Below are positions 1-9,597 of a stretch of DNA of 64,000 bases, piece after piece; position 1 is the first letter of the stretch; each line of letters opens with the position of its first letter. Where the stretch lies: assembly GCA_003553565.1 (NCBI GenBank), contig PWER01000101.1, positions 1 through 64,000 of the forward strand. Reading direction: 5' to 3'. Made by a program: the position numbers and the translations under genes. The DNA comes from Nitriliruptoria bacterium. Its GTDB lineage: Bacteria > Actinomycetota > Nitriliruptoria > Euzebyales > Egibacteraceae. The notes under the pieces were generated by a model. That model had not been told where the DNA came from, made no database searches, and saw nothing but the letters and a program-made list of their open reading frames with translations.

Positions 1-677
1 AGCGTCTCGCGCAGCAGCCGCTCGCGCGGTGCGACCTCGGCGCGGGCGGCCTCGTCCGCCAGGTCGCGCAGCCGCCGCCAGGGCGCGGCGGGCATCCGCT
101 CCCCCGTCAGCGACTCGATGCGGGCCACATGGTCGGCGACCCAGGCCGGATCGGCCGACAGGTCGGGGCGAAACAGCCGGCCCCGCTCGAGGCTGGCCGC
201 CGCCGTCACGTCCTCGAGATCCATACCCACCAGGCCGGCGCAGCCCAACGGCGAGGCCAGCAGCACCACCCACTCCCCGGCCAGCGGCTCGCTGGCCTCC
301 AGAGGGATGCCGTGCACGCCAGCGGGCAGATCCATGGGCGCGCCGCGATCGGTGCCAAAGCCCACGAGCACCGTGGCCTGCTCGGCGAGGCGGGCGTAGC
401 GACGGCGCTCGTGGGCGAAGTACTCGGGGCTCTCGAACAGCGCGAGGACCGCAGCGGGAGCCTCCAGCGCCATGACGCGCGCCGCCAGGGACTCGATCGA
501 GCGGCTGATCCACAGCAGCGCCTGCTTGGTGGCCGCCTCGGCGACCGAGGGCCCGGTCGCGCCCTCGTGCTCGCGCCCGGCCTCGGCGGCGCCGGTCTCG
601 GGGATGCCATCGGTGTCCTGCATGGCGCGCAGCTCCGCCGCGCCGGCGGTGGCGAAGCCACCGAAGTGCACTGCCAT
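1..677 (-). CDS. DICT sensory-domain protein (N-terminal part, cut by window edge)
   Basis: The reading frame starts at ATG 677, preceded by GGAGGGG, and runs open off the left edge, so only about 225 N-terminal residues are visible. After a 60-residue acidic, Ala-rich leader there is a segment with ALFESPEYFAHERRRYARLA, then TVLVGFGTDRG, and later EPLAGEWVVLLASPLG and LVGMDLEDVT. This pattern (ageing Tyr-Arg-Leu-Ala helix, hydrophobic strand, Glu-Trp-Val-Val-Leu strand) matches the DICT domain, a sensory module found ahead of GGDEF, histidine-kinase or HTH output domains. The output domain would lie outside the window, so the role cannot be fixed. Divergent from the small membrane protein at 892. 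DICT is my recognition from memory and is not verified by a profile search. Confidence 0.65.
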   Translation of the reverse strand, partial: MAVHFGGFATAGAAELRAMQDTDGIPETGAAEAGREHEGATGPSVAEAATKQALLWISRSIESLAARVMALEAPAAVLALFESPEYFAHERRRYARLAEQATVLVGFGTDRGAPMDLPAGVHGIPLEASEPLAGEWVVLLASPLGCAGLVGMDLEDVTAAASLERGRLFRPDLSADPAWVADHVARIESLTGERMPAAPWRRLRDLADEAARAEVAPRERLLRET

Positions 678-724
678 GTCCCCCTCCCCTCGCGGCCAGG
701 TGCCCGGCGCCCCGCGGGTGTCAC

Positions 725-750
725 GCTGCTCACGTTACTCGTGACGCAGC
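725..750. promoter_or_regulatory. Inverted repeat over the -10 of the DICT gene
   Basis: GCTGCTCACG at 725-734 and CGTGACGCAGC at 740-750 form 10-bp arms with one unpaired base around the spacer TTACT. On the minus strand TAACGT (737-732) fits the TANNNT -10 pattern about 55 bp before ATG 677, so a protein bound here would sit on the promoter. Confidence 0.35.
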
Positions 751-891
751 GTAGCCAGAGCGCGTCGGCTCGACTCGGTCCTCGGTCCCTGTCGGCACGG
801 GACGGCGGCCCTTGCGTGGTGCAGGGTCGCCTCGGCGACCGCACCTGGCCCACGCCGCCTATCCTTGGACGGAGACGGTGTGGAGGTGGCG

Positions 892-1326
892 ATGGACATG
901 GACGGGCGCTACGGGCTCGGGCAGATCTTCCAGCGGTCCCAGGAGCTCTACCTCGACCACCAGCAGCCCGGCCAGGATCCTGGCCGCATGGGGGTCGTCC
1001 TGATCCCGCTGTTCACGTTCATCGGTGTGGGCGCAGCGCTCGGCATGGTCGCGCTGCCCCTGTGGGTGGCGGGTGGCAGCGGCATGGTGCTGGTGGTCTA
1101 CGCGGTGGCGTGGGCGCTGGCCGTGGCGACCGCGCTGGTCTACGCGGTGCGACGCCGCGAGCGGCTGCGCGTCGAGCAGGCACGGCTCGAGGAGGACCGC
1201 CGACGCCGCGACGCCGAGCGCGCGGCGCGCCGCAGCGCCGAGCCGCGCGGGGCGCGCATGAGCCGTGCGCGCCGCATCCACGATCCCGACGCGGACGCGC
1301 AGCCGCCACCCGCCGCCGGCCGCTGA
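892..1326 (+). CDS. Small two-helix membrane protein, unknown function
   Basis: 144-residue protein. ATG 892 was chosen because GGAGGT lies four bases upstream. An upstream in-frame TTG at 865 sits inside the probable -10 TATCCT (860-865) and is unlikely. A short polar N-terminus is followed by two hydrophobic segments (MGVVLIPLFTFIGVGAALG and VLVVYAVAWALAVATALVYA, roughly residues 35-90), then a long Arg/Glu-rich probable coiled-coil tail with many RRR runs. The tail is strongly basic and presumably cytoplasmic. I do not recognise a family. It ends 7 bp before the hutI stop on the other strand, with no terminator hairpin visible between them. Confidence 0.6.
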   Translation: MDMDGRYGLGQIFQRSQELYLDHQQPGQDPGRMGVVLIPLFTFIGVGAALGMVALPLWVAGGSGMVLVVYAVAWALAVATALVYAVRRRERLRVEQARLEEDRRRRDAERAARRSAEPRGARMSRARRIHDPDADAQPPPAAGR

Positions 1327-1333
1327 CGACCGT

Positions 1334-2614
1334 CTAGGGATCCCGCCGGCCCACGACCGGCGCGCCATCGGCGTACACCGTGAGCACCAGGTTGGTGCCG
1401 AACCGGTGGGTGACCTGCTGGTGCGAGGCCACGTCCCACACGACGACATCGGCTGCCTTGCCGGGCTCCAGGCTCCCCCGCGTGTCAGCGACCCCCAGCG
1501 CGTGCGCGCCGTTGATGGTGGCCATGTGCCACGCGGCTGGCGCCGACAGGCGCAGCAGCCGCACCGCGAGCTCCAGCACCGCCTGCATCGACGGCGTCGG
1601 CGAGGTGCCCGGGTTGAAGTCAGTCGACAGCGCCACGGTGGCGCCCGAGTCGATCAGCCGCTCGGCCTGGGCTGGCAGGTGTGGCTTGGCGACCGTCCCC
1701 GACCGGTCGGGGGTGAGCTCGCCGAGGTGGTGGGCGACCCCGGGCAGCAGCACCGCGACCGAGCCGGCCTGCGCCAGCGCGGCGATGGCGTCCTCGTCGG
1801 CGAAGTCGACGTGGTCGATCGAGGTGGCGCCGTAGCGTGCGGCCAGGCTGGTCGCGCCGACGTCGGCGGTCTGGTCGGCGTGGACCTTGCGGGCCAGGCC
1901 GGCCTGCTGGGCGGCGGCCAGCACGCGCTCGCACTCGGCGGGGGTGAACCCGAGGGGGTCGCAGAACACGTCGACGAACGCCGCCTGACCGACGACCTCG
2001 GGCACCGCTGCCACCACCGCGTCGAGGAACCCCTCCCGGTCCTCGGCGTGCGACGGCGGCAGCGCGTGCGCACCGAGGAAGGTCGGCACGACCGTCACCG
2101 GGTGGTCGAGCGCTGAGGACAGCGCCAGCAGCCGCAGCTCCTCGGCGATGCCGTCGCCGTAGCCGGTCTTGGCCTCGGTGGTGGTGGTGCCGTGGGCGAG
2201 CATCACGTGGAGGTCGCCCCGGGCGCGCGCGAGCAGGTCGGCGTCCGAGGTCGCGGCGGTGTGGGCCATGGTCCCGGCGATGCCAGCGGGCTGGTCGGCA
2301 CTCGGCGGCAGGCCGCGGATCCTGCGGTCGTACTCGGCATGGCGCGAGCCGCCGTGGAGCAGATGCACGTGGCTGTCGACGAACCCGGGGGTGACCAGCC
2401 GGCCCTCGACGTCGACGGTCTCGGCGGGCGCGCAGTCGGCGAGCAGCGTGGTCGTGTCGCCCACGGCGGCGATGCGTCCTCCGCGCAGCGCCACCGCGCC
2501 GTCGCTGATGAGCTCGGGGTCCTCCAGCCCCGCGGCGCGCACCCCGTGCGAGCCACCGCGCGCGGTGAGCAGCTCGCCGGCGTGGATCAGCAGCGTGTCG
2601 ACCGGCGTGCTCAT
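1334..2614 (-). CDS. hutI: Imidazolonepropionase
   Basis: 426 residues, normal for HutI. It hydrolyses 4-imidazolone-5-propionate to N-formimino-L-glutamate, the third step of histidine breakdown, in the cytosol. It is a metal-dependent amidohydrolase. Visible metal and substrate residues are D80-S81-H82-V83-H84, the TEAKTGYG segment near 147, KVHADQ with H245, SIDHVDF with H268, and STDFNPGTSPT with D332. The ATG at 2614 lies 22 bp after the hutF stop, with GGGGAGGGG just ahead of it. It is the last gene of the eight-gene minus-strand hut operon. Confidence 0.95.
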   Translation of the reverse strand: MSTPVDTLLIHAGELLTARGGSHGVRAAGLEDPELISDGAVALRGGRIAAVGDTTTLLADCAPAETVDVEGRLVTPGFVDSHVHLLHGGSRHAEYDRRIRGLPPSADQPAGIAGTMAHTAATSDADLLARARGDLHVMLAHGTTTTEAKTGYGDGIAEELRLLALSSALDHPVTVVPTFLGAHALPPSHAEDREGFLDAVVAAVPEVVGQAAFVDVFCDPLGFTPAECERVLAAAQQAGLARKVHADQTADVGATSLAARYGATSIDHVDFADEDAIAALAQAGSVAVLLPGVAHHLGELTPDRSGTVAKPHLPAQAERLIDSGATVALSTDFNPGTSPTPSMQAVLELAVRLLRLSAPAAWHMATINGAHALGVADTRGSLEPGKAADVVVWDVASHQQVTHRFGTNLVLTVYADGAPVVGRRDP

Positions 2615-2636
2615 GGGCGCACCCCTCCCCTGCCCC

Positions 2637-3968
2637 TCACCGGGTGGCCTCCTCGACCTCGGCGAGCGCTGCGGCCAGCGCGCCCGGCACGTCGATGGTG
2701 AGGTGGCGTCCCTCGGCGACGATGGCGCGGCCGCCGACGATCACGTCGGTGATGTCGCTGGCGGTGGCGGCGAACACCGCGTGGGCCACGGCGGTGGCGG
2801 CGGTGGCCCCGGCGGTGCGCGGGCTGGCCAGGTCGATCGCGGTGAGGTCGGCCAGCGAGCCGGGCTGCAGCGCCACGTCCCAGCCCAGGCGGGTCTGGCC
2901 CTGCGTGGTGGCCGCCGCCAGCAGGGCGTGCGGCGTGTGGTGGCCGCGTGCGAGCGTCGCCAGGCGCTGGTCGAGCTCGATGGCGCGGGCCTCCTCCAGC
3001 AGGTCGACCACCGCGTGGCTGTCGCTGCCCACGCACAGCGGCGACCCTGCGGCCGCCAGCTCGCTGGCGGGGCCGATCCCGTCGGCCAGCTCGCGCTCGG
3101 TGGTGGGGCACAGGCAGACGGCTGTGGTGGTCCCGCCGAGGAGCGTGAGGTCGTGGTCGGTCAGGTGCGTGGCGTGGACCGCGGTGGTGCGCGGCCCGAG
3201 GACGCCGGCGTCGGCGAGCACCTCGGTGGGCGTGCGTCCGGTGGTCTCGTGGCAGGCGGCGTTCTCGGCGGGCTGCTCGGAGACGTGGACGTGCAGCGGG
3301 GCGCCACGCTCGCCGGCCCACGCGGCGACGGCCTCCTGGGCCTGCGGCGGGACCGCGCGGACGCTGTGGATCGCCGCGCCGCGCCGCAGGCCGGGACGCT
3401 CGCGCAGGTCATCGGCCCGGGCGGCCCAGGCCTCGACGTCAGCGTCGCCGAACCGTCGCTGTGCGCCCTCCAGCCCGGGCTGTGCGAACCCGCCGCGCAG
3501 ATAGCAGCCATCCAGCAGCGTCAGACGCACACCGGCCTCGGCGGCGGCGGCGACCAGGGCCTCACCCATCGCGTTGGGATCGGCGTAGCGCGTGCCGTCG
3601 GGGCGGTGGTGCAGGTAGTGGAACTCGGCGACCGCGGTGATGCCGGCCTGGGCCATCTCGGCGTACACCGCGCGCGCCAGCCGGTGGTAGCGCTCCGGGT
3701 CGAGCGCGCCGGCGACGGCGAACATCGCCTCGCGCCACTCCCAGAAGTCACCGGCCCCCTGCTGGGTGCGGGCCCGCAGAGCGCGGTGGAACGCGTGGGA
3801 GTGGGCGTTGGCCAGCCCGGGCACCACCAGCCCGCGCAGGCGGGTGGCCTCGGGTGCGGGTGCGGATCGCGGCATCACCGCCACGATCCGCTCACCGTGG
3901 CAGTCGATGCTGACGTCGTGCTGCACGACGTCGTCGACGAGGGCGAGCTCGGCGTGGAAGCGGCTCAT
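2637..3968 (-). CDS. hutF: Formimidoylglutamate deiminase
   Basis: 443 residues. It removes ammonia from N-formimino-L-glutamate to give N-formyl-L-glutamate, the hydrolytic route of histidine degradation. It belongs to the amidohydrolase superfamily. GLANAHSHAFHR (H56, H58), AEFHYLHH, HVHVSEQPAEN (H228), VHATHLTDHD (H268) and CVGSDSHA (D316) mark the metal site and family. The start at 3968 overlaps the upstream M20 gene's stop by 4 bp (ATGA), so translation is probably coupled. A longer in-frame extension to 4229 lies wholly within the M20 gene and was rejected. Confidence 0.93.
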   Translation of the reverse strand: MSRFHAELALVDDVVQHDVSIDCHGERIVAVMPRSAPAPEATRLRGLVVPGLANAHSHAFHRALRARTQQGAGDFWEWREAMFAVAGALDPERYHRLARAVYAEMAQAGITAVAEFHYLHHRPDGTRYADPNAMGEALVAAAAEAGVRLTLLDGCYLRGGFAQPGLEGAQRRFGDADVEAWAARADDLRERPGLRRGAAIHSVRAVPPQAQEAVAAWAGERGAPLHVHVSEQPAENAACHETTGRTPTEVLADAGVLGPRTTAVHATHLTDHDLTLLGGTTTAVCLCPTTERELADGIGPASELAAAGSPLCVGSDSHAVVDLLEEARAIELDQRLATLARGHHTPHALLAAATTQGQTRLGWDVALQPGSLADLTAIDLASPRTAGATAATAVAHAVFAATASDITDVIVGGRAIVAEGRHLTIDVPGALAAALAEVEEATR

Positions 3969-5224
3969 GTCGCAAGCTCTCCCAGCGCGGCGGCCAGCGC
4001 GCGCTGGCCGGTGACGCAGTCGGCGACCTCGGCGTGCTCGGCGGGGCTGTGGCTGACCCCGGTGGGGTTGCGCACGTAGAGCATCCCGGCGGGCACCTGC
4101 GGGGCGAGGATCGCGGCGTCGTGGCCGGCGGCGGTGGCCAGCTCGGGCGCCTTCCTGCCGGTGACCGCGGCGGTGGCGCGCGCCAGGGTGCGGTGCAGCT
4201 CCGCGTCGAAGGCCACCCCCTGCGACCACGCCTCGGCGGTGACCTCGACGCTGGTCGCCGTGTGCTGCGCGGCCGCCTCGGCGCGGTCACCGACGGCCTC
4301 GACCGTGGACCGGACGGTGTCGGCGTCGGCGCCGCGCGCGTCGAGCCAGGCCGTGACCCGACCGGGCACGGCGTTGGGGCCGTTCGGGTGGACGCGCACG
4401 CGCCCGACGGTGGCCAGCGCGTCGCGCGCCACCGCCTCCTCGCGCGCGGCGGCGATCAGCTCGGCGAGCACATGCATCGGGTCGCGCCGATCGGCCATGC
4501 GGGTGGTGCCGGCGTGGTTGGTCTCGCCGTGCGCGGTCAGCCGCCAGCGCCCGTGGGGCCACACCCCGGTGCCCACGCCCACCGGCGCGTCGGCGAACAC
4601 CAGCCCGCGGCCCTGCTCGACGTGCAGCTCGAGGTAGGCCGCGAGCCGGGCGAGCCGGTCGGGGTCGGGGCCGAGCCGGTCGGGGTCGAGGCCGGCGTCG
4701 GCGATCGCGTCAGCAAGGGCCACCCCGTCGGCGTCGGTGCGCTCGGCCACCTCGACGGGGTCGAGCATCCCGGCGGCGAGCTTGCTGCCCAGGCACGGCG
4801 TGCCGTAGCGCGCGCCCTCCTCGTCGGCCCAGGCGACCACGGCCACCGGGCGCCGCGGGCGCGCGCCCTCGGCCTGGAGAGACGCGAGCGCACCGAACGC
4901 GGTGACCACGCCGAGCGCCCCATCGAAGGCGCCGCCGTCGCGCACGGTGTCGAGGTGGCTGCCGGTCGCCACCGCCGAGCGCTCGGGCACGGCGTCCGGG
5001 CCGGAGACGCCGTCGGGCAGCCACCAGGCCCACCGGTTGCCGTTGGCGTCGCGCTCGACGTGCAGGCCGAGCGCGGCGGCCTGCTCGGCGAACCAGGCGC
5101 CGGCCTGCGCGTCGGCGGCGGTCCACGCCAGCCGGTTGCACCCGCCGGTGGCCGGGTCGCGGCCGATCGCGGCGAGCGCGTCGAACCGCGCCCGGAACGC
5201 CGCGGTGTCGTCGTGGTGGCTCAT
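3965..5224 (-). CDS. M20-family amidohydrolase (AllC/HyuC type), probable N-formylglutamate deformylase of the hut pathway
   Basis: 419 residues, typical of allantoate amidohydrolase and N-carbamoyl-L-amino-acid hydrolase. Di-metal ligands of the M20 fold are visible: TGSHLDTV (H90, D92), AFDGALG (D101), ADEEGARYG (E135/E136), ELHVEQG (H201) and a C-terminal [16 protein letters not shown] is the dimer-interface histidine motif. By sequence alone it would be called a carbamoyl-amidase. Its position between hutF and hutU, with 4-bp overlaps on both sides and no hutG in the operon, suggests that it hydrolyses N-formyl-L-glutamate to glutamate and formate. A similar arrangement exists in Streptomyces as I recall it. 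The substrate is inferred from context only. Confidence 0.85.
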   Translation of the reverse strand: MSHHDDTAAFRARFDALAAIGRDPATGGCNRLAWTAADAQAGAWFAEQAAALGLHVERDANGNRWAWWLPDGVSGPDAVPERSAVATGSHLDTVRDGGAFDGALGVVTAFGALASLQAEGARPRRPVAVVAWADEEGARYGTPCLGSKLAAGMLDPVEVAERTDADGVALADAIADAGLDPDRLGPDPDRLARLAAYLELHVEQGRGLVFADAPVGVGTGVWPHGRWRLTAHGETNHAGTTRMADRRDPMHVLAELIAAAREEAVARDALATVGRVRVHPNGPNAVPGRVTAWLDARGADADTVRSTVEAVGDRAEAAAQHTATSVEVTAEAWSQGVAFDAELHRTLARATAAVTGRKAPELATAAGHDAAILAPQVPAGMLYVRNPTGVSHSPAEHAEVADCVTGQRALAAALGELAT

Positions 5225-6876
5225 GGGTCCTCCATCGGCAGCGACAGGCCGCGCTCGCGGGCGACGGCCAGCGCCCGGCCGTAGCCCGCGTCGGCGTGGC
5301 GCATCACCCCGCTGCCCGGGTCGTTGGTCAGCACCCGCGACAGCTTCTGCGCGGCGAGGTCGGTCCCGTCGGCGACCACGACCATGCCGGCGTGCAGCGA
5401 CCGCCCGATGCCGACCCCGCCACCGTGGTGCACGCTGACCCACGAGGCGCCGCTGGCGGTGGTCAGCAGCGCGTTGAGGATCGGCCAGTCGCCGATCGCG
5501 TCGCTGCCATCCGCCATCGCCTCGGTCTCGCGGTAGGGGCTGGCGACCGAGCCGCTGTCCAGGTGGTCGCGGCCGATCACGATCGGCGCGGACACCGCCC
5601 CCGAGGCCACCAGCTCGTTGAAGCGGCGCCCCAGGCGGTCGCGCTCGCGGTAGCCGAGCCAGCAGATCCGCGCCGGCAGCCCCTGGAACGAGACCTTCTC
5701 GCGGGCCTGCGCGAGCCAGCGGACCAGGCGCTCGTCGTCGGCGAACTCGGCGAGGGCGGCCTCGTCGGTGGCGGCGAGGTCGGCCGGGTCGCCCGAGAGC
5801 ACCGCCCAGCGGAACGGTCCGCGCCCCTCACAGAACTGCGGGCGGATATAGGCCGGCACGAAGCCCGGGTAGTCGAAGGCGCGCGGCTCGCCGCCGAGCT
5901 GGGCCTCGGCGCGCAGCCCGTTGCCGTAGTCGAACACCTCCGCGCCGGCGTCGAGGAACGCGAGCATCCCGCGCACGTGGGCGACGATGCTCTCGCGGGC
6001 ACGCTGCCGGAAGTCCTGCGGATCCTCGGCGCGCAGGTCGAGCGCGGCCTTGAGCTCGAGGCCGGCGGGGATGTAGGTGAGCAGGTCGTGGGCCGAGGTC
6101 TGGTCGGTGACCACGTCGGCGGGGAAGCCGAGATCGGCCAGGCGCGGCACGACCTCGGCGGCGTTGCCGCACACCCCGATCGAGACGGCCTCGCCGGCGT
6201 CCCTCGCCTCCTGGGCGCGGCGCACCGCAGTGTCCAGGTCGGGCGCGATCTCGTCGAGGTAGCCGTGGGCCTGGCGCCGCTCGATGCGCGCCGGGTCGAT
6301 CTCGACGCACAGCGCCACGCCAGCGTTCATGGTGATCGCCAGCGGCTGGGCACCGCCCATGCCGCCGAGCCCGGCGGTCAGCGTGATCGTGCCGCGCAGC
6401 GACCCGTCGAAGCGCTGGGCGGCGACCTCGGCGAACGTCTCGTAGGTGCCCTGCAGGATCCCCTGGGTGCCGATGTAGATCCAGCTGCCGGCGGTCATCT
6501 GCCCGTACATCGTCAGGCCCGCCTGCTCGTGGCGGGTGAACTCCGCCGGCGTGGCCCAGTCGGGCACCAGCAGCGAGTTGGCGATCAGCACCCGTGGGGC
6601 CCATGCGTGGGTGCGGAACACCCCGACGGGCTTGCCGGACTGCACCAGCAGCGTCTCCTCGTCGCCGAGATCACCCAGCGCGGCCACGATCGCGTCGAAG
6701 GCCTCCCACGAGCGCGCCGCCCGCCCCGACCCGCCGTAGACGATCAGGTCCTCGGGCTGCTCGGCGACCTCGGGGTCGAGGTTGTTGCACAGCATCCGCA
6801 GGGCGGCCTCCTGGGACCAGCCCCGACACGAGCGCTGCGTCCCTCGTGGGGCGGTGATCACGCGGCTGGATGACAT
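5221..6876 (-). CDS. hutU: Urocanate hydratase
   Basis: 551 residues, the usual urocanase length. It converts urocanate to 4-imidazolone-5-propionate using tightly bound NAD+. Characteristic segments include [32 protein letters not shown], the NAD-binding [26 protein letters not shown] with the conserved Cys, and the C-terminal [11 protein letters not shown]. Start 6876 ([12 protein letters not shown]) has AGGAGC in front, and the longer frame to 6948 gives a low-complexity leader with no family resemblance. It overlaps the M20 gene by 4 bp (ATGA). A 175-bp gap separates it from hutH, the only sizeable gap in the operon. Confidence 0.96.
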   Translation of the reverse strand: MSSSRVITAPRGTQRSCRGWSQEAALRMLCNNLDPEVAEQPEDLIVYGGSGRAARSWEAFDAIVAALGDLGDEETLLVQSGKPVGVFRTHAWAPRVLIANSLLVPDWATPAEFTRHEQAGLTMYGQMTAGSWIYIGTQGILQGTYETFAEVAAQRFDGSLRGTITLTAGLGGMGGAQPLAITMNAGVALCVEIDPARIERRQAHGYLDEIAPDLDTAVRRAQEARDAGEAVSIGVCGNAAEVVPRLADLGFPADVVTDQTSAHDLLTYIPAGLELKAALDLRAEDPQDFRQRARESIVAHVRGMLAFLDAGAEVFDYGNGLRAEAQLGGEPRAFDYPGFVPAYIRPQFCEGRGPFRWAVLSGDPADLAATDEAALAEFADDERLVRWLAQAREKVSFQGLPARICWLGYRERDRLGRRFNELVASGAVSAPIVIGRDHLDSGSVASPYRETEAMADGSDAIGDWPILNALLTTASGASWVSVHHGGGVGIGRSLHAGMVVVADGTDLAAQKLSRVLTNDPGSGVMRHADAGYGRALAVARERGLSLPMEDP

Positions 6877-6997
6877 GCTCGCTCCTGGCTCGGCCACGTC
6901 AGCGGACACCACGGCGGATGACACCACGGCAGGGCCGCTGCCCGCCACCCCGCCGTGCCGCGCTGCCCCGACCCGATCCGGGCGGCCCCGCCGTCCC

Positions 6998-7054
6998 GGG
7001 CACGCCGGGCGATCAAGGGCACTCCGGGCGCTTCAGGGCACGCCGGGCGCTTCA
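6998..7054. repeat. Three tandem 19-bp repeats at the 3' end of hutH
   Basis: Units GGGCACGCCGGGCGATCAA (6998-7016), GGGCACTCCGGGCGCTTCA (7017-7035) and GGGCACGCCGGGCGCTTCA (7036-7054) abut without spacers and differ at only a few positions. The last TCA is the hutH stop codon read on the minus strand. The array lies in the hutH-hutU gap and could influence mRNA processing or reflect slippage. Confidence 0.8.
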
Positions 7055-8623
7055 GCGCAGCGCTGCGCCGAGCGCGGCCTCGGCGCTCGCGACCAGCACG
7101 CCCTCGGTGACCAGCGCCGCGGCCCGCTCGAGGTCGGGGGCGAGCTCCCGGTCGCCGGTCATGGGCGCGATGTGGCGCCGCAGCGTCGCGTGCGCCGCAC
7201 CGGTGCCGGCAGCAGGCCGCAGCGGCGCGCGCAGGTCCAGCGCGCGCGCGGCGCACAGCGCCTCGGCCCCGACCACGCGGGTGACGTGGGCGACGAGCTC
7301 GCGCACCCGCAGGCCGCCGTGCCAGGCCATGGAGACGTGGTCCTCCTGGGTGCCGCTGGTGGGGATCGAGTCGAGCACTGCCGGCTGGGCGAGCTGCTTG
7401 CTCTCGGCCACCAGGGCCGCCTGGGTGTACTGCGCGAGCATCAGCCCCGACTGCAGGCCGGGGCGCTGGGCGAGGAAGGCCGACAGCCCGCGGGTGCTCT
7501 CGGGGCTCATCAACCACAGGGTGCGCCGCTCGCTGATGCTCGCGAGGCTCGCCAGCCCGACCCCGAGGGCGCCGACGGCCAGCCCGAGGGGCTCGCCGTG
7601 GAAGTTGCCGGTGCTCTCGACGCGATCGTCGTCGAGCAGCACGGGGTTGTCGGTGACCGCCCCGAGCTCGGCGTCCAGCACCTCCCCGCACCAGTCGTGG
7701 GCGCGTCGCGCGGTGCCGTGCACCTGCGGGGCGCAGCGGATCGAGTAGGGATCCTGCACCGCGTGGTCGCTGTCGCGATGGCTGGCGACCACCTCGCTGC
7801 CGGCCAGCAGCGCGGCGAGGTTGGCGGCCGACTCGGACTGTCCGGGCTGGCCGCGCAGGGCGTGCAGGTCCGCAGCGAACGGGCGGTCGCTGCCGAAGCC
7901 CGCCTCGGTGGTCAGCGCCGCTGCCACGTCGGCTCCGGGCAGCAGGCGCGCCGCGTCGTGCCAGGCCAGCAGCGCCACGGCGAGCATGCCCTCGGTGCCG
8001 TTGACCAGCGCCAGCCCCTCCTTGGGTGCGGGCGCGAGCGGCGCGAGCCCGGCGTCGGCGAGTGCCTCGTCGGCGGGCCGGGCGCCCCCGCCATCGTCGA
8101 TCGCGCCCTCGCCGGTGAGCGCCAGCCCGATGTGGGCGAGCTGGGCGAGGTCGCCGCTGGCGCCCACCGACCCGCGGCTGGGCACCACCGGGGTGAGCCC
8201 GGCCTGCAGGCACCCCACCAGCGCATCCACGACCTCGGGGCGCACGCCCGAGTGCCCGGCGCACAGGGTGCGCGCGCGCAGCAGCATCATGGCGCGCACG
8301 ACCTCGTCGGGCAGCGGGTCGCCGACGCCGGCGGCGTGGCTGCGCAGCAGGTTGCGCTGGAGCTCGCCGAGCTCGTCGGCGGCCACGCGCTCGGCGGCAA
8401 GGGCCCCGAGGCCGGTGGTGATCCCGTAGACGGCCTCGCCGCGCTCCACCGCGTCGTCGATGACCGCTCGGCGCTGCGCGAGGTGGTTGCGGGTCGCCTC
8501 GGGCACGGCGACCGGGGCGTGGTCGCGGGCCACGGCCACGACCTGCGCCGCCGTCAGGGGCTGGCCGGTCAAGCGCACGGGGCCAGGCGGTGGGCTCGCC
8601 TCCGCGGTCGCGTCCCCGGTCAC
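7052..8623 (-). CDS. hutH: Histidine ammonia-lyase
   Basis: 523 residues. It deaminates L-histidine to trans-urocanate. The autocatalytic MIO cofactor triad Ala155-Ser156-Gly157 is present in GSVGASGDLAQLAH, and the catalytic Tyr66 in VYGITTGLG. GTG 8623 was chosen because it overlaps the dehydrogenase stop by 4 bp (GTGA) and CGGAG lies 8 bases upstream. First committed enzyme of the operon's degradative route. The 3' end coincides with a 19-bp tandem repeat. Confidence 0.96.
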   Translation of the reverse strand: MTGDATAEASPPPGPVRLTGQPLTAAQVVAVARDHAPVAVPEATRNHLAQRRAVIDDAVERGEAVYGITTGLGALAAERVAADELGELQRNLLRSHAAGVGDPLPDEVVRAMMLLRARTLCAGHSGVRPEVVDALVGCLQAGLTPVVPSRGSVGASGDLAQLAHIGLALTGEGAIDDGGGARPADEALADAGLAPLAPAPKEGLALVNGTEGMLAVALLAWHDAARLLPGADVAAALTTEAGFGSDRPFAADLHALRGQPGQSESAANLAALLAGSEVVASHRDSDHAVQDPYSIRCAPQVHGTARRAHDWCGEVLDAELGAVTDNPVLLDDDRVESTGNFHGEPLGLAVGALGVGLASLASISERRTLWLMSPESTRGLSAFLAQRPGLQSGLMLAQYTQAALVAESKQLAQPAVLDSIPTSGTQEDHVSMAWHGGLRVRELVAHVTRVVGAEALCAARALDLRAPLRPAAGTGAAHATLRRHIAPMTGDRELAPDLERAAALVTEGVLVASAEAALGAALR

Positions 8624-9597
8624 AGCTGCTCCGGGCTGACGCGGGTGACCAGGCCCTCGGGGCGGCGGCCGGCGACGGCGTCGAGGACCTGCTGGCAGGT
8701 GCGGCGCTTGAGGTCGGCCAGCGACCGCTGGCTGAAGTACGAGGAGTGGGGGGTGACGATCACGTCCTCACGGCCCAGCAGCGGGTGGTCGGGCGGTGGC
8801 GGCTCGGTGGCCAGCACGTCCAGGCCCGCACCGGCCAGCCGGCCCTCATCGAGGGCGGCGACCAGGGCGTCCTCGTCGATGACCTTGCCGCGGCTGGTGT
8901 TGACCAGCACCGCCCCGGGTCGCAGCCGCGCGAGCCGCGGGGCGTCGAGCAGCCCGCGCGTGGCAGGGGTGAGCGGCAGGTGCACCGACAGCACCTCGGC
9001 GCGCGCCAGCACCGCGTCGAGGTCGGCCGGCTCGACGCCGTGGGCGGCCATCGTCTCGGCGTCGACACCCGGGTCGGTGGCCACCACGTGGCAGCCCAGG
9101 CCACGCACCCGCGCGGCGACCGCGCGCGCGATGCGCCCGAAGCCGACCAGCCCGACGGTCGCGCCCGACACCAGGCCCACCGGGTGGTCGGTGACCGCCG
9201 CCCAGGGTCCGCGGCGCGCCCGCTCCTGGTAGCCGCCCAGCCAGCGAGTCGCGGCGAGCATGAGCAGCAGCGCGTGCTCGGCGACCTCGTCGACGCAGTA
9301 GTCGGGCAGGGCGGTGACGGGGATGCCGGCCCGCTCGGCGGCGTCGACGTCCACCGCGTCGTGGCCCGCACCGGTGACGGCGATGAGCCGGGCGCGCTCG
9401 AGCAGTGCGATCCGCTCCGCACCCATCGGCGCGGTCACCTGGTTGAGGACGGCCACGGCCTGCGGCGCCACCGTCGGGGCGTCGGCGGCCACCTCGGCCT
9501 CCCGGCTGACGTGCAGCGACAGGCCGTGCGCCGCCAGCGTCTCGCGCTCGTAGGCGAAGTCGTCCCACTCGTCGTCGAGGAACCACACGAGGCTCAT
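8620..9597 (-). CDS. NAD-dependent D-2-hydroxyacid dehydrogenase (CtBP/PGDH family)
   Basis: 325 residues. GFGRIARAVAARV is the NAD-binding loop, and catalytic Arg (NTSRGKVID), Glu (VLATEPPPP) and His (VTPHSSYFSQRS) are all present. DYCVDEVAEHALLLM is the family's dimer and helix motif. The family interconverts 2-keto acids and D-2-hydroxyacids. It has 4-bp overlaps with the upstream hisC-like gene (ATGA at 9594-9597) and downstream hutH (GTGA), so it is firmly part of the hut operon. Next to an aminotransferase, a plausible role is reduction of imidazole-pyruvate to imidazole-lactate, but that is inference. Without context it would be annotated as phosphoglycerate-dehydrogenase-like. Confidence 0.88.
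   Translation of the reverse strand: MSLVWFLDDEWDDFAYERETLAAHGLSLHVSREAEVAADAPTVAPQAVAVLNQVTAPMGAERIALLERARLIAVTGAGHDAVDVDAAERAGIPVTALPDYCVDEVAEHALLLMLAATRWLGGYQERARRGPWAAVTDHPVGLVSGATVGLVGFGRIARAVAARVRGLGCHVVATDPGVDAETMAAHGVEPADLDAVLARAEVLSVHLPLTPATRGLLDAPRLARLRPGAVLVNTSRGKVIDEDALVAALDEGRLAGAGLDVLATEPPPPDHPLLGREDVIVTPHSSYFSQRSLADLKRRTCQQVLDAVAGRRPEGLVTRVSPEQL

Noticed and set aside
6998-7054. Possible CRISPR-like array
   Set aside because: The 19-bp units abut with no spacers, there are only three, and there are no cas genes.
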